The notes: generated from the sequence alone by a model not told the origin. A stretch of 64,000 nucleotides of DNA from Prolixibacter denitrificans (GCF_003014495.1 NZ_PYGC01000008.1:183112-247111); one strand, 5' to 3'. Counted from the first letter of the stretch, positions 8,528 to 17,931 are shown. Made by a program: numbers and translations.

Positions 8528-9949
8528 ATGTTAAAAAACCACGTTAAGAATTCAATATACGAAGTATTGGGATTTGAACCAACTGAAAGTCAGAAAGAAA
8601 TGATTGACTTGCTTGCTGGTTACATCACCTCCCCCCATGCCGATTTGGTTTTCCTGCTGAAGGGATACGCGGGTACCGGGAAGACTTCTGTAGTGAGTTC
8701 TTTGGTGAAGGTTTTAGCCGGAATGAAGATTCGGACAGTTTTGCTTGCTCCTACCGGAAGGGCTGCCAAGGTACTGTCGCATTATGCGCAAACAACTGCA
8801 TTAACGATTCACAAGAAAATTTATCGGCAAAAATCGACTGCCGATGGTACCGGCCGGTTTTCACTCGATCGGAACTTATATAAGGATACCGTTTTTATTG
8901 TCGACGAAGCGTCCATGATTTCCAACCTGGGCCAGGAGAACTCGATTTTCGGGTCGGGCCATTTGCTCGACGACCTGGTCGAGTATGTCTATTCCGGGAT
9001 CAACTGCCGGCTAATCCTGGTGGGCGACGTGGCCCAGTTGCCTCCGGTGGGCTTGGATATCAGTCCGGCGCTCTATCCGCAGGAACTCGAATATTACAAC
9101 CTCGAAGTGCTGATGAGCGAACTCTCCGATGTGGTGAGGCAGGAGGCTAATTCCGGTATCCTGCACAACGCTACGCAAATCAGAACGATGTTGGAAGAGG
9201 AAACGTCGTTTGGTTACTGGCCCATTGAAACTGAAGACTTTGATGATATTATCCGCTTGAGCGGAGAAGAGTTGATTGAGGAAATTTCTTCCTGTTACAG
9301 TAAATACGGGATGGAAGAGACCATGATTGTTACACGCTCCAACAAGCGGGCTAACAAATTCAACGAAGGCATTCGCCGAACCGTTCTCTACCGCGAAGAA
9401 GAACTCTCCACCGGCGATTTGTTGATGGTGGTGAAGAATAATTATTACTGGCCCAAGGAAATAGAAGAACTGGATTTTATTGCCAATGGTGACATTGCCG
9501 AGGTCATCCGGATACGCAAATATGAAGAAATGTACGGTTTCCGCTTTGCGAATGTCTCTTTACGGTTTATCGATTATAAAGACGTGGAGATCGATTGTAA
9601 AATCTTTTTGGATACGCTGATGCACGATGGCGCCTCCTTCACATCGGCCGAAAATAAACGCTTGTTCGAAGCAGTTTCGGAGGATTATCTCGATATCCGG
9701 AATAAACGGCAACGATGGGAAAAAATTCGCGAAAACGAATATTTCAACGCGCTGCAGGTGAAGTTTGCCTACGCGGTGACTTGCCACAAAGCGCAGGGGG
9801 GGCAATGGAAGGCTGTTTTTGTCGATCATGGTTATTTGACAGAAGAGATGATTGACCGTGAATACCTGCGTTGGATGTATACCGCTTTTACACGCCCAAC
9901 CGAACGACTTTACCTGGTTAACTTCCGGAAAGAATTTTTTGGAGAATAA
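8528..9949 (+). CDS. RecD-like superfamily 1B DNA helicase
   Basis: 473-residue ATP-dependent helicase of the RecD/Dda type. Walker A GYAGTGKT is at 46-53, the Walker B/DEAS box is FIVDEASMIS, motif III is GDVAQLPPVG, and the C-terminal UvrD_C_2 part has YAVTCHKAQGGQW and YTAFTRPTERLYLVNF. It probably unwinds DNA 5'-3' in repair or recombination. I chose the ATG at 8528; an upstream reading frame to 8369 runs through the divergent gene's promoter and encodes unrelated residues. It is a single gene; no recB or recC is near. Confidence 0.88.
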   Translation: MLKNHVKNSIYEVLGFEPTESQKEMIDLLAGYITSPHADLVFLLKGYAGTGKTSVVSSLVKVLAGMKIRTVLLAPTGRAAKVLSHYAQTTALTIHKKIYRQKSTADGTGRFSLDRNLYKDTVFIVDEASMISNLGQENSIFGSGHLLDDLVEYVYSGINCRLILVGDVAQLPPVGLDISPALYPQELEYYNLEVLMSELSDVVRQEANSGILHNATQIRTMLEEETSFGYWPIETEDFDDIIRLSGEELIEEISSCYSKYGMEETMIVTRSNKRANKFNEGIRRTVLYREEELSTGDLLMVVKNNYYWPKEIEELDFIANGDIAEVIRIRKYEEMYGFRFANVSLRFIDYKDVEIDCKIFLDTLMHDGASFTSAENKRLFEAVSEDYLDIRNKRQRWEKIRENEYFNALQVKFAYAVTCHKAQGGQWKAVFVDHGYLTEEMIDREYLRWMYTAFTRPTERLYLVNFRKEFFGE

Positions 9950-10006
9950 AACAGCGGATTTTCTTCCTTGCATTCCTGTTTAAGGATTCTTCGCGTGCAA
10001 TTAACC

Positions 10007-10270
10007 CTGAACGAATATGTTTTGGGGTTTTTTATAAATAGAATATTGCTGAGCAAAAATGTTTGGACTTTTTTATAAATAGATTATTGCTGAGCAAACG
10101 TGTTTCGGCTTCATTTTATTTAGGAGAAAGCTGAGCAAAAATGCATGGGATTATTTCTAACCAGAATGTGACTGAGCAAATGTGTTTCGGCTTTATTCTA
10201 TTTAGGAGGGCGGTGAGCAAACGTGTTTAGGGGTATTCTGAGTTAAATTGAATGCCAAACAAAAATGCTT
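10007..10270. repeat. Degenerate 41-bp tandem repeat, about six units
   Basis: The block GCTGAGCAAA and its variants recur at 10048, 10089, 10130, 10171 and 10212, exactly 41 bp apart. Weaker edge units start near 10007 and 10254. Within units the next bases are like CGTGTTTCGGCTTTATTCTA and TTTAGGAGAA. The period is not a multiple of three and no frame is open across it. This fills most of the 451-bp gap between the helicase gene and the terminator of the peptidase gene. Confidence 0.85.
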
Positions 10271-10360
10271 AGCCATAATCCGGACAAATCCCGGGCTTTA
10301 CAAATTGGTTTGGGGATTTCTGGTGGCAAAGGAGGTTCCAAGCGGAGTTGTTTTCCAGGA

Positions 10361-10393
10361 AAAGAAAAACGGGAACTTAAAAAAGCTCCCGTT
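10361..10393 (-). terminator. Terminator of the C1-type peptidase gene
   Basis: Arms AACGGGA (10368-10374) and TCCCGTT (10387-10393) form a hairpin which on the minus strand is followed by TTTTTCTTTT. It ends the peptidase transcript eight bases past the stop codon. Confidence 0.7.
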
Positions 10394-10400
10394 CCTTGTT

Positions 10401-11660
10401 TTATTTCTTTTCGTCGAATTTCTTCAGAATATCTTTTACCGCAGCACGGTTGATGGTGAAGCCCATCATTTTCAGCTTCACATAATCCTGGCTGAAGAAG
10501 TAGTAGCCAAATTCCGGTGCGTTCGGGTCGTTGTTACGCGAGCCCGAGCTGGAATCTTTAATCAGGTACCAGTCTTTGCCGTCACCATTAAAATTGGCGA
10601 GGTAACCCACCAGGTGCATACCATGATCGTCGGTAGTACTTTCGTTGGCAAAACGGAATTCACGGGCATCGTCGTTGATGTAAGCCGACGGAATATCGAA
10701 ATCGGGTACAATCGCGCACTGTGTTTCGCGTGAAAAACCTGCCTCCGAAACATCGCCGCCAATACTCATGGTGTAACCTTCGCGAATCGCGTCATGTATG
10801 ATTTTCATGAAGACATCGAGCGGAACATTGTAGTAATCTTTGTTGTGCCACCAGTTGTCCGGTACTTCGTATTCTACTTTCTGCCAGTAAGGCTTTTGCT
10901 TGTACGAAAGAATTTCCACGAAATCATTCGGATCGAATTTCAGGTAGTCCTTCATGTATGCAGTAGGTGTCATATCTTTTCCATCGACCATGAAATGCGT
11001 TGGAGGAACACCCATGTAGTGGTTCATGATGTCTTTGATGGTTGCCAGTACTTGTTCTTCATTCCAGGCGTTGTTCTTTTTCACCGATTCGAGGTAGTTT
11101 TTCATCTCGGCAAACATCTTGGCGTGCGAATGAAATTTGTGACCGTCAATCAGACCTGTATAGGCCGATTCAGGCATCAAACCGTACTGTTTTGCCAAAC
11201 GGGCATCTGCATTTCCTTCCGAACCTTCGTCGAACAGAGAGTTGCCCCGTTTCTCGACATAGCGGCGGGCTTTTGCAACATATTCCCAATAAACCATATA
11301 CATTTCCGACAACTTCACTTTTTTGCCGGTCATGCGGTAAATTTCCGATTCGTAAAACGAAAGGGTAGAGAAATCCCAGCAGGTACCGGTGTTCCCTTGC
11401 GAAATAGGCGGATTGGCCCAATAACGTTTGTAAAGGTCTACTTTGTTGGGAAGCTTCATTCCCGATTGGTCCATCTGGAAACGATAGTAAGACGGTTCCT
11501 TAGCGAGTGAGTCGTTTACCGCGTTTACATCTTTCATGATGGTTTGGTAGTAGTACCCTTTCCCTTGCGGGATTTCAACCATTTTGCCTTTGTCGCGGTC
11601 CTGGGCGAACAAATTGGCCGAGGCCAGCAAAACAGCTGCCAAAAGAATAATTCTTTTCAT
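10401..11660 (-). CDS. Exported C1B (bleomycin hydrolase/PepC-like) cysteine peptidase
   Basis: 419-residue papain-fold peptidase with a signal peptide (MKRIILLAAVLLASANLFAQ, cut after Ala-Gln). The nucleophile is Cys94 in QGNTGTCWDFS and the catalytic histidine is probably His346 in DDHGMHLVGY. The third position, usually Asn in an NSWG motif, reads Asp369 (YLIKDSSSGS). It probably acts as an aminopeptidase on short peptides in the periplasm; family members elsewhere are cytoplasmic, so the signal peptide is a difference. ATG 11660 is preferred over an in-frame start 33 bp upstream because it begins the signal peptide. Confidence 0.85.
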   Translation of the reverse strand: MKRIILLAAVLLASANLFAQDRDKGKMVEIPQGKGYYYQTIMKDVNAVNDSLAKEPSYYRFQMDQSGMKLPNKVDLYKRYWANPPISQGNTGTCWDFSTLSFYESEIYRMTGKKVKLSEMYMVYWEYVAKARRYVEKRGNSLFDEGSEGNADARLAKQYGLMPESAYTGLIDGHKFHSHAKMFAEMKNYLESVKKNNAWNEEQVLATIKDIMNHYMGVPPTHFMVDGKDMTPTAYMKDYLKFDPNDFVEILSYKQKPYWQKVEYEVPDNWWHNKDYYNVPLDVFMKIIHDAIREGYTMSIGGDVSEAGFSRETQCAIVPDFDIPSAYINDDAREFRFANESTTDDHGMHLVGYLANFNGDGKDWYLIKDSSSGSRNNDPNAPEFGYYFFSQDYVKLKMMGFTINRAAVKDILKKFDEKK

Positions 11661-11794
11661 GCAAGTTTGTATTTGATTATTGTTTTTCTGCAACAGGTCA
11701 GAATGAGCCGCTAAGAGCGAAACATTATGACTTGTTCGACAGAGCGTTATTTTTAAAGGTTCTAAAAATAGAGATTTCTGACGAAAGAAAATGC

Positions 11795-12712
11795 TCAGAG
11801 TATTTCAAATGTTGCCCCGTCTTCAGCGGGATAACTCTCTGGGAAAATGGTTCGCGCATCATCGACGAGTGGCTGAATGTCGTTGTAACGGGCGGAAAAG
11901 TGTCCCAGAATCAGTTTTCTGGCGTTGGCTTGTTGTGCCATCTTAGCTGCTTCGCCGGCCGTGGAATGATACGTTTTGTGAGCCCAATCTTCCAGATCGT
12001 TGGCAAAAGTGGCTTCGTGGTAAAGCAAATCGACTCCGCTGATGGATTTCAGGGCAGGTTCGTGGTAAATGGTGTCGGTGCAAAAGGCATAGGAGCGCGG
12101 TTTTTCAGCCGGCAGGATCAACTCGGCATTCGGAATCACCCGTCCATCGGGAAGCATAAAATCGCTGCCTTCTTTAATCTTTACCCGCTCTTTCAGCGGA
12201 ATATCAAATTCCTCCAGCTTATCCTTCCGGAGATGTGGAAGTTTCGGTTGTTCGCTAAAGCGGAATCCGCAACAGGGAACCCGGTGTTTCAGCGGGAACG
12301 ATTCGACTTTTATTTTCTTGTTCTCGAAAATTACCTGCGGGCGCTTGAAGTTGAGCGGATGAAAGACAACCCGAAAATCCATTTCGCTGCGGAAGAAAGT
12401 GGTGTGGCAGTCGAGAATTTCCTGTAAAGGTGAATGCGCATAGATGTGCAAATCGTTTTTCCGTCCGAGCAACGACATGGTGGAAAGTAAACCGGGCAAC
12501 CCGAAAATGTGATCGCCATGAAGATGTGAAATGAAAATGTGGTTAAGCTTTCCGATTCTGGCTTTGTATCTCCGGAGTTGAATCTGTGTGCCTTCGCCGC
12601 AGTCGATCAAATAGGGCTGGTTGTTGAGGGAAACAACCTGGGAGGTAGGGAAGCGTTGGGAGGTCGGCAGCGCCGAACTGCTTCCGAGAATGGTAACCGT
12701 AAACGGGATCAT
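11795..12712 (-). CDS. rnz: Ribonuclease Z
   Basis: Zinc metallo-beta-lactamase-fold endonuclease that trims the 3' end of tRNA precursors lacking CCA, which fits the CCA-less tRNA-Asp genes in this window. The metal motif HLHGDH lies in FISHLHGDHIFGLPGLLST near residue 60. Further ligands include the FCTDTIYH and LGHFSARY regions. At 305 residues it is the usual short form. The ATG at 12712 is supported by a good promoter just upstream, which would exclude the longer in-frame start at 12757. Confidence 0.95.
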   Translation of the reverse strand: MIPFTVTILGSSSALPTSQRFPTSQVVSLNNQPYLIDCGEGTQIQLRRYKARIGKLNHIFISHLHGDHIFGLPGLLSTMSLLGRKNDLHIYAHSPLQEILDCHTTFFRSEMDFRVVFHPLNFKRPQVIFENKKIKVESFPLKHRVPCCGFRFSEQPKLPHLRKDKLEEFDIPLKERVKIKEGSDFMLPDGRVIPNAELILPAEKPRSYAFCTDTIYHEPALKSISGVDLLYHEATFANDLEDWAHKTYHSTAGEAAKMAQQANARKLILGHFSARYNDIQPLVDDARTIFPESYPAEDGATFEIL

Positions 12713-12726
12713 ACATTGGTTTTGAC

Positions 12727-12758
12727 CAAATATAAAAAGAAAGCCCGGCTTGTTCAAA
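12727..12758 (-). promoter_or_regulatory. Promoter of rnz, overlapping the preceding terminator
   Basis: Minus-strand TTTG (12755-12758), 20-bp spacer, TATATTTG (12727-12734), an exact consensus match. Its -33 box lies in the loop of the terminator hairpin of the upstream STAS gene. The transcript would start near 12720, giving rnz a leader of about 8 nt. Confidence 0.7.
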
Positions 12759-12766
12759 CCGGGCTT
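12741..12766 (-). terminator. Terminator between the STAS gene and rnz
   Basis: Arms AAGCCCGG (12741-12748) and CCGGGCTT (12759-12766) with a 10-nt loop; T-rich sequence follows on both strands. It ends the transcript of the STAS gene, 22 bp past its stop codon. Confidence 0.8.
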
Positions 12767-12787
12767 TTTCTTTATATCTGAAAAGAC

Positions 12788-13135
12788 TTATGCATCTTTA
12801 TTGAGCAGTTTACTGGCTTCCTTTTCATCGGTTGTGATGGTCAAAACCGTGTCGAGCATTGCCAGTTTTATCAGCTTGTCAACCATCGGTGTCAATCCGC
12901 ACAAGACGAATTGTCCCGAAACATTTTCACAAAGCCGATTGCCTACTAACAGGGCGCTCAGACCCGACGAGTCACAATATGTACACTCACTGATATCGAG
13001 GACAATGTTCTTCTGTCCGTTTTCCGTTGCCAATACCAGTTCCGATTTCAAATCGGGTGCTATAAGACTATCGAGCCTTTCGTTGTGCACCTGAATGACG
13101 GCGTAGCCTTCTTTATTCTGCGTACCAAAGTTCAT
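12788..13135 (-). CDS. STAS-domain protein (anti-sigma factor antagonist type)
   Basis: 115 residues made of one STAS domain. The loop that is phosphorylated in SpoIIAA-like proteins is visible as CDSSGLSALL with Ser56 and Ser57 after Asp55. Such proteins bind kinase/anti-sigma partners in partner-switching, but none is encoded nearby. It lies 37 bp downstream of rpsA on the same strand and so may be co-transcribed with it. The name follows the domain; the pathway is unknown. Confidence 0.85.
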   Translation of the reverse strand: MNFGTQNKEGYAVIQVHNERLDSLIAPDLKSELVLATENGQKNIVLDISECTYCDSSGLSALLVGNRLCENVSGQFVLCGLTPMVDKLIKLAMLDTVLTITTDEKEASKLLNKDA

Positions 13136-13172
13136 AGATGCAAGATAAGAAATTATGATGAATTACAATTTC

Positions 13173-15053
13173 TTATTCATTGTCTTTTTTTTCGTCTTTC
13201 TCCATCTTGGATTTCAGAGCAGCCAAATCGCTGATATCACCAAGAGTGGTTTTCTCCAGGTTATCCTTAACGGTTTTCATACCTTTTTGAGTCTGCTTGG
13301 TAGCAGTTCTCTTCTTGGCATTGTCTTCAGCTTTCTTCACATCTTCGTACACACGTGAGTGAGACAGGATGATGCGCTTAGCTGATTTGGAGAACTCGAT
13401 TACTTTGAATTCCAGTTTTTCGTCGAGTTTCACCTGCGAACCGTCTTCTTTAACCAGGTGACGAGGAGTAGCGAAACCTTCAACACCGTAAGGCAGTGAA
13501 ATTACCGCTCCTTTATCGAAGATGTCGATAACGGTACCTTCGTGGATAGAATCAACCGTAAAGATGGTTTCGAATACATCCCATGGGTTTTCTTCGAGTT
13601 GCTTGTGACCAAGGCTCAAACGACGATTGTCTTTGTCGATGTCGAGAACTACTACTTCGATGTCAGCACCGATAGAAGTGAATTCTGACGGGTGTTTGAT
13701 TTTCTTGGTCCAGCTCAGGTCGCTGATGTGGATCAGGCCGTCAACACCTTCTTCGATTTCAACAAATACACCGAAATTGGTGAAGTTGCGAACGCGTGCG
13801 GTATGTTTCGAACCAACGGAGTATTTCTCGTCGATTTTCTCCCATGGATCCGGTTTCAGCTGCTTGATACCGAGAGACATTTTGCGATCTTCACGGTCAA
13901 GAGTCAAAATCATGGCTTCCACTTCGTCACCTACTTTCAGGAAGTCCTGAGCAGAGCGCAGGTGCTGTGACCAGCTCATCTCTGATACGTGAATCAGACC
14001 TTCAACGCCGGCAGCGATTTCAACAAATGCTCCGTAATCAGCCAGAACAACTACTTTACCTTTTACGATGTCGCCTACTTTCAGCTCGGCGCTTAGGTTA
14101 TCCCACGGATGTGGAGTCAGCTGTTTCAGACCAAGTGCAATACGTTTCTTGTCATCATCGAAGTCGAGAATAACCACGTTGATTTTCTGATCGAGCTGTA
14201 CGATTTCGCTCGGATGCGAAACGCGGCCCCAGCTCAGGTCGGTAATGTGAATCAAACCGTCTACGCCACCCAGGTCGATGAATACACCGTAAGAGGTAAT
14301 GTTTTTGACAGTTCCTTCGAGAACCTGACCTTTTTCGAGTTTCGAGATAATTTCTTTCTTCTGCTGCTCGAGTTCAGCTTCGATAAGTGCCTTGTGTGAA
14401 ACAACCACGTTACGGAATTCCTGGTTGATTTTAACCACTTTGAATTCCATGGTTTTTCCAACATAAATGTCGTAGTCACGGATGGGCTTCACGTCGATTT
14501 GCGAACCGGGAAGGAAGGCTTCGATACCGAATACGTCGACAATCATACCGCCTTTGGTGCGGCACTTGATGTAACCGGTGATTACTTCGTCTTTTTCCAA
14601 TGCGGCATTTACGCGATCCCAGCTGCGCAGTGCGCGGGCTTTTTTGTGAGAGAGGACTAACTGACCTTTTTGATCTTCGAGGCTTTCAACATATACCTCT
14701 ACAGTGTCGCCCACTTTCAGGTCAGGATTGTAGCGGAATTCGTTCAGTGAAACGATACCATCCGATTTGTAGCCGATGTCAACAACTACTTCACGTTTGT
14801 TCAGTGAAATTACTTTTCCGTCAACAACTTCTTTTTCCTGCAATACAGAAAGAGTATCGTTGTACAGAGCGGTCATTTCATCTTTTTTCTCGCCAGTGGC
14901 TTCCAGGGAAGTACCTTCAAAGGCATCCCAGTCAAAATCTTCGTCAGCCTCTTTCGAGGTAACTTTTTTAGCTTCCACCTTCTCGGCTTTAGCTTCTTCA
15001 GCAGCTTGGTTTACTGCTTCTGTTTGTTCGAGATTTTCTTTGTTTTCGCTCAT
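13173..15053 (-). CDS. rpsA: 30S ribosomal protein S1
   Basis: 626-residue RNA-binding protein of the small subunit which brings mRNA to the ribosome. It has six S1 (OB-fold) repeats after an acidic, alanine- and lysine-rich N-terminal region of about 75 residues. Repeats 3-6 are recognised by VKNITSYGVFIDLGGVDGLI, ADYGAFVEIAAGVEGLIHVS, FTNFGVFVEIEEGVDGLIHI and the more divergent IFDKGAVISLPYGVEGFATP. A lysine-rich tail closes it. The long acidic head is common in Bacteroidota S1 proteins. It has its own consensus promoter. Confidence 0.97.
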   Translation of the reverse strand: MSENKENLEQTEAVNQAAEEAKAEKVEAKKVTSKEADEDFDWDAFEGTSLEATGEKKDEMTALYNDTLSVLQEKEVVDGKVISLNKREVVVDIGYKSDGIVSLNEFRYNPDLKVGDTVEVYVESLEDQKGQLVLSHKKARALRSWDRVNAALEKDEVITGYIKCRTKGGMIVDVFGIEAFLPGSQIDVKPIRDYDIYVGKTMEFKVVKINQEFRNVVVSHKALIEAELEQQKKEIISKLEKGQVLEGTVKNITSYGVFIDLGGVDGLIHITDLSWGRVSHPSEIVQLDQKINVVILDFDDDKKRIALGLKQLTPHPWDNLSAELKVGDIVKGKVVVLADYGAFVEIAAGVEGLIHVSEMSWSQHLRSAQDFLKVGDEVEAMILTLDREDRKMSLGIKQLKPDPWEKIDEKYSVGSKHTARVRNFTNFGVFVEIEEGVDGLIHISDLSWTKKIKHPSEFTSIGADIEVVVLDIDKDNRRLSLGHKQLEENPWDVFETIFTVDSIHEGTVIDIFDKGAVISLPYGVEGFATPRHLVKEDGSQVKLDEKLEFKVIEFSKSAKRIILSHSRVYEDVKKAEDNAKKRTATKQTQKGMKTVKDNLEKTTLGDISDLAALKSKMEKDEKKDNE

Positions 15054-15106
15054 GTAATGTTAAGCTTGTAACTTTTTATAAATTAGACATTATTTTGAAT
15101 GCGCCG

Positions 15107-15137
15107 CAAAATTAGAACATAAACCCAATAAATCAAA
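15107..15137 (-). promoter_or_regulatory. Promoter of rpsA
   Basis: Minus-strand TTTG (15134-15137), 19-bp spacer, TAATTTTG (15107-15114): exact Bacteroidota consensus. The transcript would start near 15100, about 46 nt before the rpsA start. Confidence 0.7.
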
Positions 15138-15235
15138 TCTTTGGGTCTCTTTTTTGCTGAAAGTCGGAGGTTTGCAGAGATATTTAAGAGATTGTCGTGC
15201 GGTAGTCTTCCTTTCGTGTCCTGGTCATGCGTCGC

Positions 15236-15267
15236 TTTACGTAATGTATCTTTATTTTGTAACTTTG
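15236..15267 (+). promoter_or_regulatory. Probable promoter of the UDP-glucuronate decarboxylase gene
   Basis: TTTA (15236-15239), 20-bp spacer, TAACTTTG (15260-15267). The -7 box matches TAnnTTTG exactly and the -33 box has one change. It points to the sugar-nucleotide genes that follow. Confidence 0.5.
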
Positions 15268-15351
15268 CTACTCCGCGACTGCCTTGGCTAAATCCCTTTA
15301 TTGCATGCAACAAGGTGGCCGACGCGATGGTTTACTAAAATTGATGGTTTT

Positions 15352-16308
15352 GTGAAAAAAATTCTGGTAACCGGAGGAGCCGGATTTCTCGGTTCGCACT
15401 TGTGCAGCAGGCTGCTCGATGAAGGCAACGAGGTGATTTGTCTCGATAACTACTTCACCGGCTCGAAACGAAATGTACTTCCCTTGCTCGATAATCCTTA
15501 CTTCGAACTGGTTCGTCACGACGTGACGATGCCTTATTTTATCGAAGTAGATGAGATATATAACCTGGCTTGTCCGGCGTCGCCGATTCATTACCAGGTC
15601 AATCCCATCAAAACCATCAAAACTTCGGTGATGGGGGCGATCAATATGTGTGGCTTGGCCAAACGGATTAAAGCGAAGATTTTACAGGCTTCCACGAGCG
15701 AAGTGTACGGCGATCCACAAATTCATCCGCAAACAGAAGATTACTGGGGGCATGTCAATCCCATCGGACCGCGCTCGTGTTACGACGAGGGAAAGCGTTG
15801 TGCCGAATCGTTGATGATGAATTACAACTTGCAAAATGATGTTCGCATCAAAATCATCCGTATTTTCAATACTTATGGCCCGCATATGAATCCGCTCGAC
15901 GGGCGGGTGGTCTCCAATTTTGTCGTTCAGGCGTTGACCGGAAAAGACATAACCGTTTATGGCGATGGCCTCCAAACAAGAAGTTTTCAGTATGTAGATG
16001 ACCTGATTGAAGCAATGATTCGGATGATGAATACGCCGGATGATTTCATGGGGCCGGTGAATGTTGGAAATCCCAACCAGTTTTCAATGCTGGAACTGGC
16101 GAACGAAGTTTTGGACATAACCGGTTCGTCTTCCAAAATTGTTCATCTTCCCGCCCCACAGGATGATCCCGAGCAACGTCAACCCGATATTTCTTTGGCG
16201 AAAGAGAAACTGAATGGCTGGGAACCAAAAGTTCAGCTCAGGGAAGGATTGGAGAAAACGGTAGCTTATTTTGACAGCATGCTTCAACGCGGAGAATTGA
16301 AGCTTTGA
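15352..16308 (+). CDS. UDP-glucuronate decarboxylase (UDP-xylose synthase), extended SDR
   Basis: NAD-dependent enzyme that converts UDP-glucuronate to UDP-xylose. The Rossmann loop GGAGFLG is at residues 8-14, and the catalytic pair is Tyr144-x3-Lys148 in SCYDEGKR. The segments [12 protein letters not shown] and STSEVYGDP are the signature that parts this family from dTDP-glucose 4,6-dehydratase. The protein has 318 residues. There is no in-frame ATG near the conserved start, so I used GTG at 15352, which begins [11 protein letters not shown]; a TTG at 15301 is possible but adds 17 unlikely residues. It leads the rfb genes, pointing to surface polysaccharide synthesis. Confidence 0.88.
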   Translation: MKKILVTGGAGFLGSHLCSRLLDEGNEVICLDNYFTGSKRNVLPLLDNPYFELVRHDVTMPYFIEVDEIYNLACPASPIHYQVNPIKTIKTSVMGAINMCGLAKRIKAKILQASTSEVYGDPQIHPQTEDYWGHVNPIGPRSCYDEGKRCAESLMMNYNLQNDVRIKIIRIFNTYGPHMNPLDGRVVSNFVVQALTGKDITVYGDGLQTRSFQYVDDLIEAMIRMMNTPDDFMGPVNVGNPNQFSMLELANEVLDITGSSSKIVHLPAPQDDPEQRQPDISLAKEKLNGWEPKVQLREGLEKTVAYFDSMLQRGELKL

Positions 16309-16473
16309 TTATTTATACTGAAATGGCATGTTTCAGAATACTCTTCCTGTGAACTTTTTTAAATACTTGTACCTTTAGCCTGATGAAACCATTGTGTTGT
16401 GAAGCAAACGACGGCATTTAGTTCTCGCCGAAAAAAGCCGGCGAATTTTTTTTGACCCAAAATTAGAAGGCAT

Positions 16474-17355
16474 ATGAAGGGAATTATCCTCGCAGGCGGT
16501 TCTGGTACACGTCTGTATCCAATTACGAAAAGTATTTCGAAACAATTGCTGCCCATCTACGACAAGCCGATGGTGTATTATCCGTTGTCGGTGCTGATGC
16601 TGGCGGGTATTCGTGAGGTGCTTATCATTACCACTCCGTCCGACAAAAATTATTTTCAGAACCTGCTGGAAGATGGCAGTCAGCTGGGCCTGCAGATTTC
16701 GTATGCCGAACAGCCATCGCCCGATGGACTGGCACAGGCCTTTATTATTGGTGAGGAATTTATCGGAAACGATGATGTTTGCCTGATTTTGGGTGACAAT
16801 ATTTTTCACGGTTACGGTTTTAGTCAGATGCTGGAAGACGCTGCAGCCTATCGGGCAGGCGCGGTTGTTTTTGGTTATTTCGTGAATGATCCGGAACGTT
16901 ACGGCGTGGTTGAATTTGCCGAAAATGGCAAAGTGCTCAGTCTGGAAGAAAAACCGACGGAACCCAAATCCAATTATGCGGTAACCGGCCTGTATTTCTA
17001 TCCGAATGATGTGGTGGGAAAAGCAAAAACATTGAAGCCATCGGCTCGGGGTGAATTGGAGATTACCGATCTGAACCGTCTCTATCTCGAAGAGGGTAAA
17101 TTGCGCGTTAAGTTGTTGGGGCGAGGGATGGCCTGGCTCGATACCGGAACACACGAGAGTTTAATTGAGGCGTCGAATTTCATTGCTACTATCGAGCACC
17201 GGCAGGGATTGAAAGTGGCCTGCCTTGAGGAGATTGCCTATAACAAAGGCTGGATTGGCCGGGAGCAATTACTCACACTGGCTGAACCGCTGAAGAAAAA
17301 CCAATACGGCCAGTATTTAATACAGTTGGCTAATCAAAAGAAAGCAACTTTTTAG
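16474..17355 (+). CDS. rfbA: Glucose-1-phosphate thymidylyltransferase
   Basis: First enzyme of dTDP-L-rhamnose synthesis: joins dTTP and glucose-1-phosphate to give dTDP-glucose. The nucleotidyltransferase signature [20 protein letters not shown] lies at residues 8-27, followed by [18 protein letters not shown]. The metal and sugar region [10 protein letters not shown] and the later [15 protein letters not shown] are intact. The 293-residue length is typical. rfbC follows after only 6 bp, so the two are one operon with rfbD. Confidence 0.96.
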   Translation: MKGIILAGGSGTRLYPITKSISKQLLPIYDKPMVYYPLSVLMLAGIREVLIITTPSDKNYFQNLLEDGSQLGLQISYAEQPSPDGLAQAFIIGEEFIGNDDVCLILGDNIFHGYGFSQMLEDAAAYRAGAVVFGYFVNDPERYGVVEFAENGKVLSLEEKPTEPKSNYAVTGLYFYPNDVVGKAKTLKPSARGELEITDLNRLYLEEGKLRVKLLGRGMAWLDTGTHESLIEASNFIATIEHRQGLKVACLEEIAYNKGWIGREQLLTLAEPLKKNQYGQYLIQLANQKKATF

Positions 17356-17361
17356 AAGAGT

Positions 17362-17931
17362 ATGGAGATAGAGAAGACAGATCTGCCGGGATTGCTGATT
17401 GTTCATCCGAGAATTTTCCGCGACGAGCGTGGTTATTTCTACGAAAGTTACAATGAGCAGAAGTATAAAGAGGCAGGAATTGAAACGGTTTTTGTTCAGG
17501 ATAATGAATCGCGTTCGGTACGGGGCGTGGTTCGTGGGTTGCATTATCAGTTGAAGCCTCATGCACAGGCGAAACTGGTTCGCGTGCTCGAGGGAACAGT
17601 TTTCGATGTGGCAGTAGATATCCGAAAAGATTCACCCACTTTCGGAAAATGGTTTGGTGCAGAGCTTTCCGCTGAAAACAAAAAACAGTTGTACATCCCC
17701 GAAGGATTTGCTCATGGTTTTTCGGTGCTGAGCGAAACTGCTGTGCTGGCTTATAAATGCAACGAATTGTATCATCCGGAGTCGGAAAGAGGAATTGCAC
17801 TGGACGATCCAGAGCTTCAAATCGACTGGAAAATCTCTCACGAGGAGTTCATCATTTCGGATAAAGACAAAAAAAGTCCGCGTTTCCACGATGCCGAAAT
17901 GAATTTTATCTTTGCTGAAAATCAAATCTAA
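17362..17931 (+). CDS. rfbC: dTDP-4-dehydrorhamnose 3,5-epimerase
   Basis: Cupin-fold epimerase acting at C3 and C5 of dTDP-4-dehydro-6-deoxyglucose, the third step to dTDP-L-rhamnose. Family marks are FQDNESRS-like FVQDNESRSVRGVVRGLHYQ with the catalytic His in GLHYQ, and IPEGFAHGFSVLSE. At 189 residues it has normal length. It lies 6 bp after rfbA and 96 bp before rfbD. Confidence 0.96.
   Translation: MEIEKTDLPGLLIVHPRIFRDERGYFYESYNEQKYKEAGIETVFVQDNESRSVRGVVRGLHYQLKPHAQAKLVRVLEGTVFDVAVDIRKDSPTFGKWFGAELSAENKKQLYIPEGFAHGFSVLSETAVLAYKCNELYHPESERGIALDDPELQIDWKISHEEFIISDKDKKSPRFHDAEMNFIFAENQI

Noticed and set aside
10007..10270. Possible CRISPR array
   Set aside because: The repeat has a 41-bp period with no distinct spacers; units are degenerate along their whole length, and no cas genes are present.
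15352..16308. Calling the first SDR gene rfbB
   Set aside because: The [12 protein letters not shown] and STSEVYGDP segments and the Tyr-x3-Lys context fit UDP-glucuronate decarboxylase better than dTDP-glucose 4,6-dehydratase.
16375..17154. 259-codon antisense frame over rfbA
   Set aside because: A shadow of the rfbA reading frame; low-probability composition and no family resemblance.
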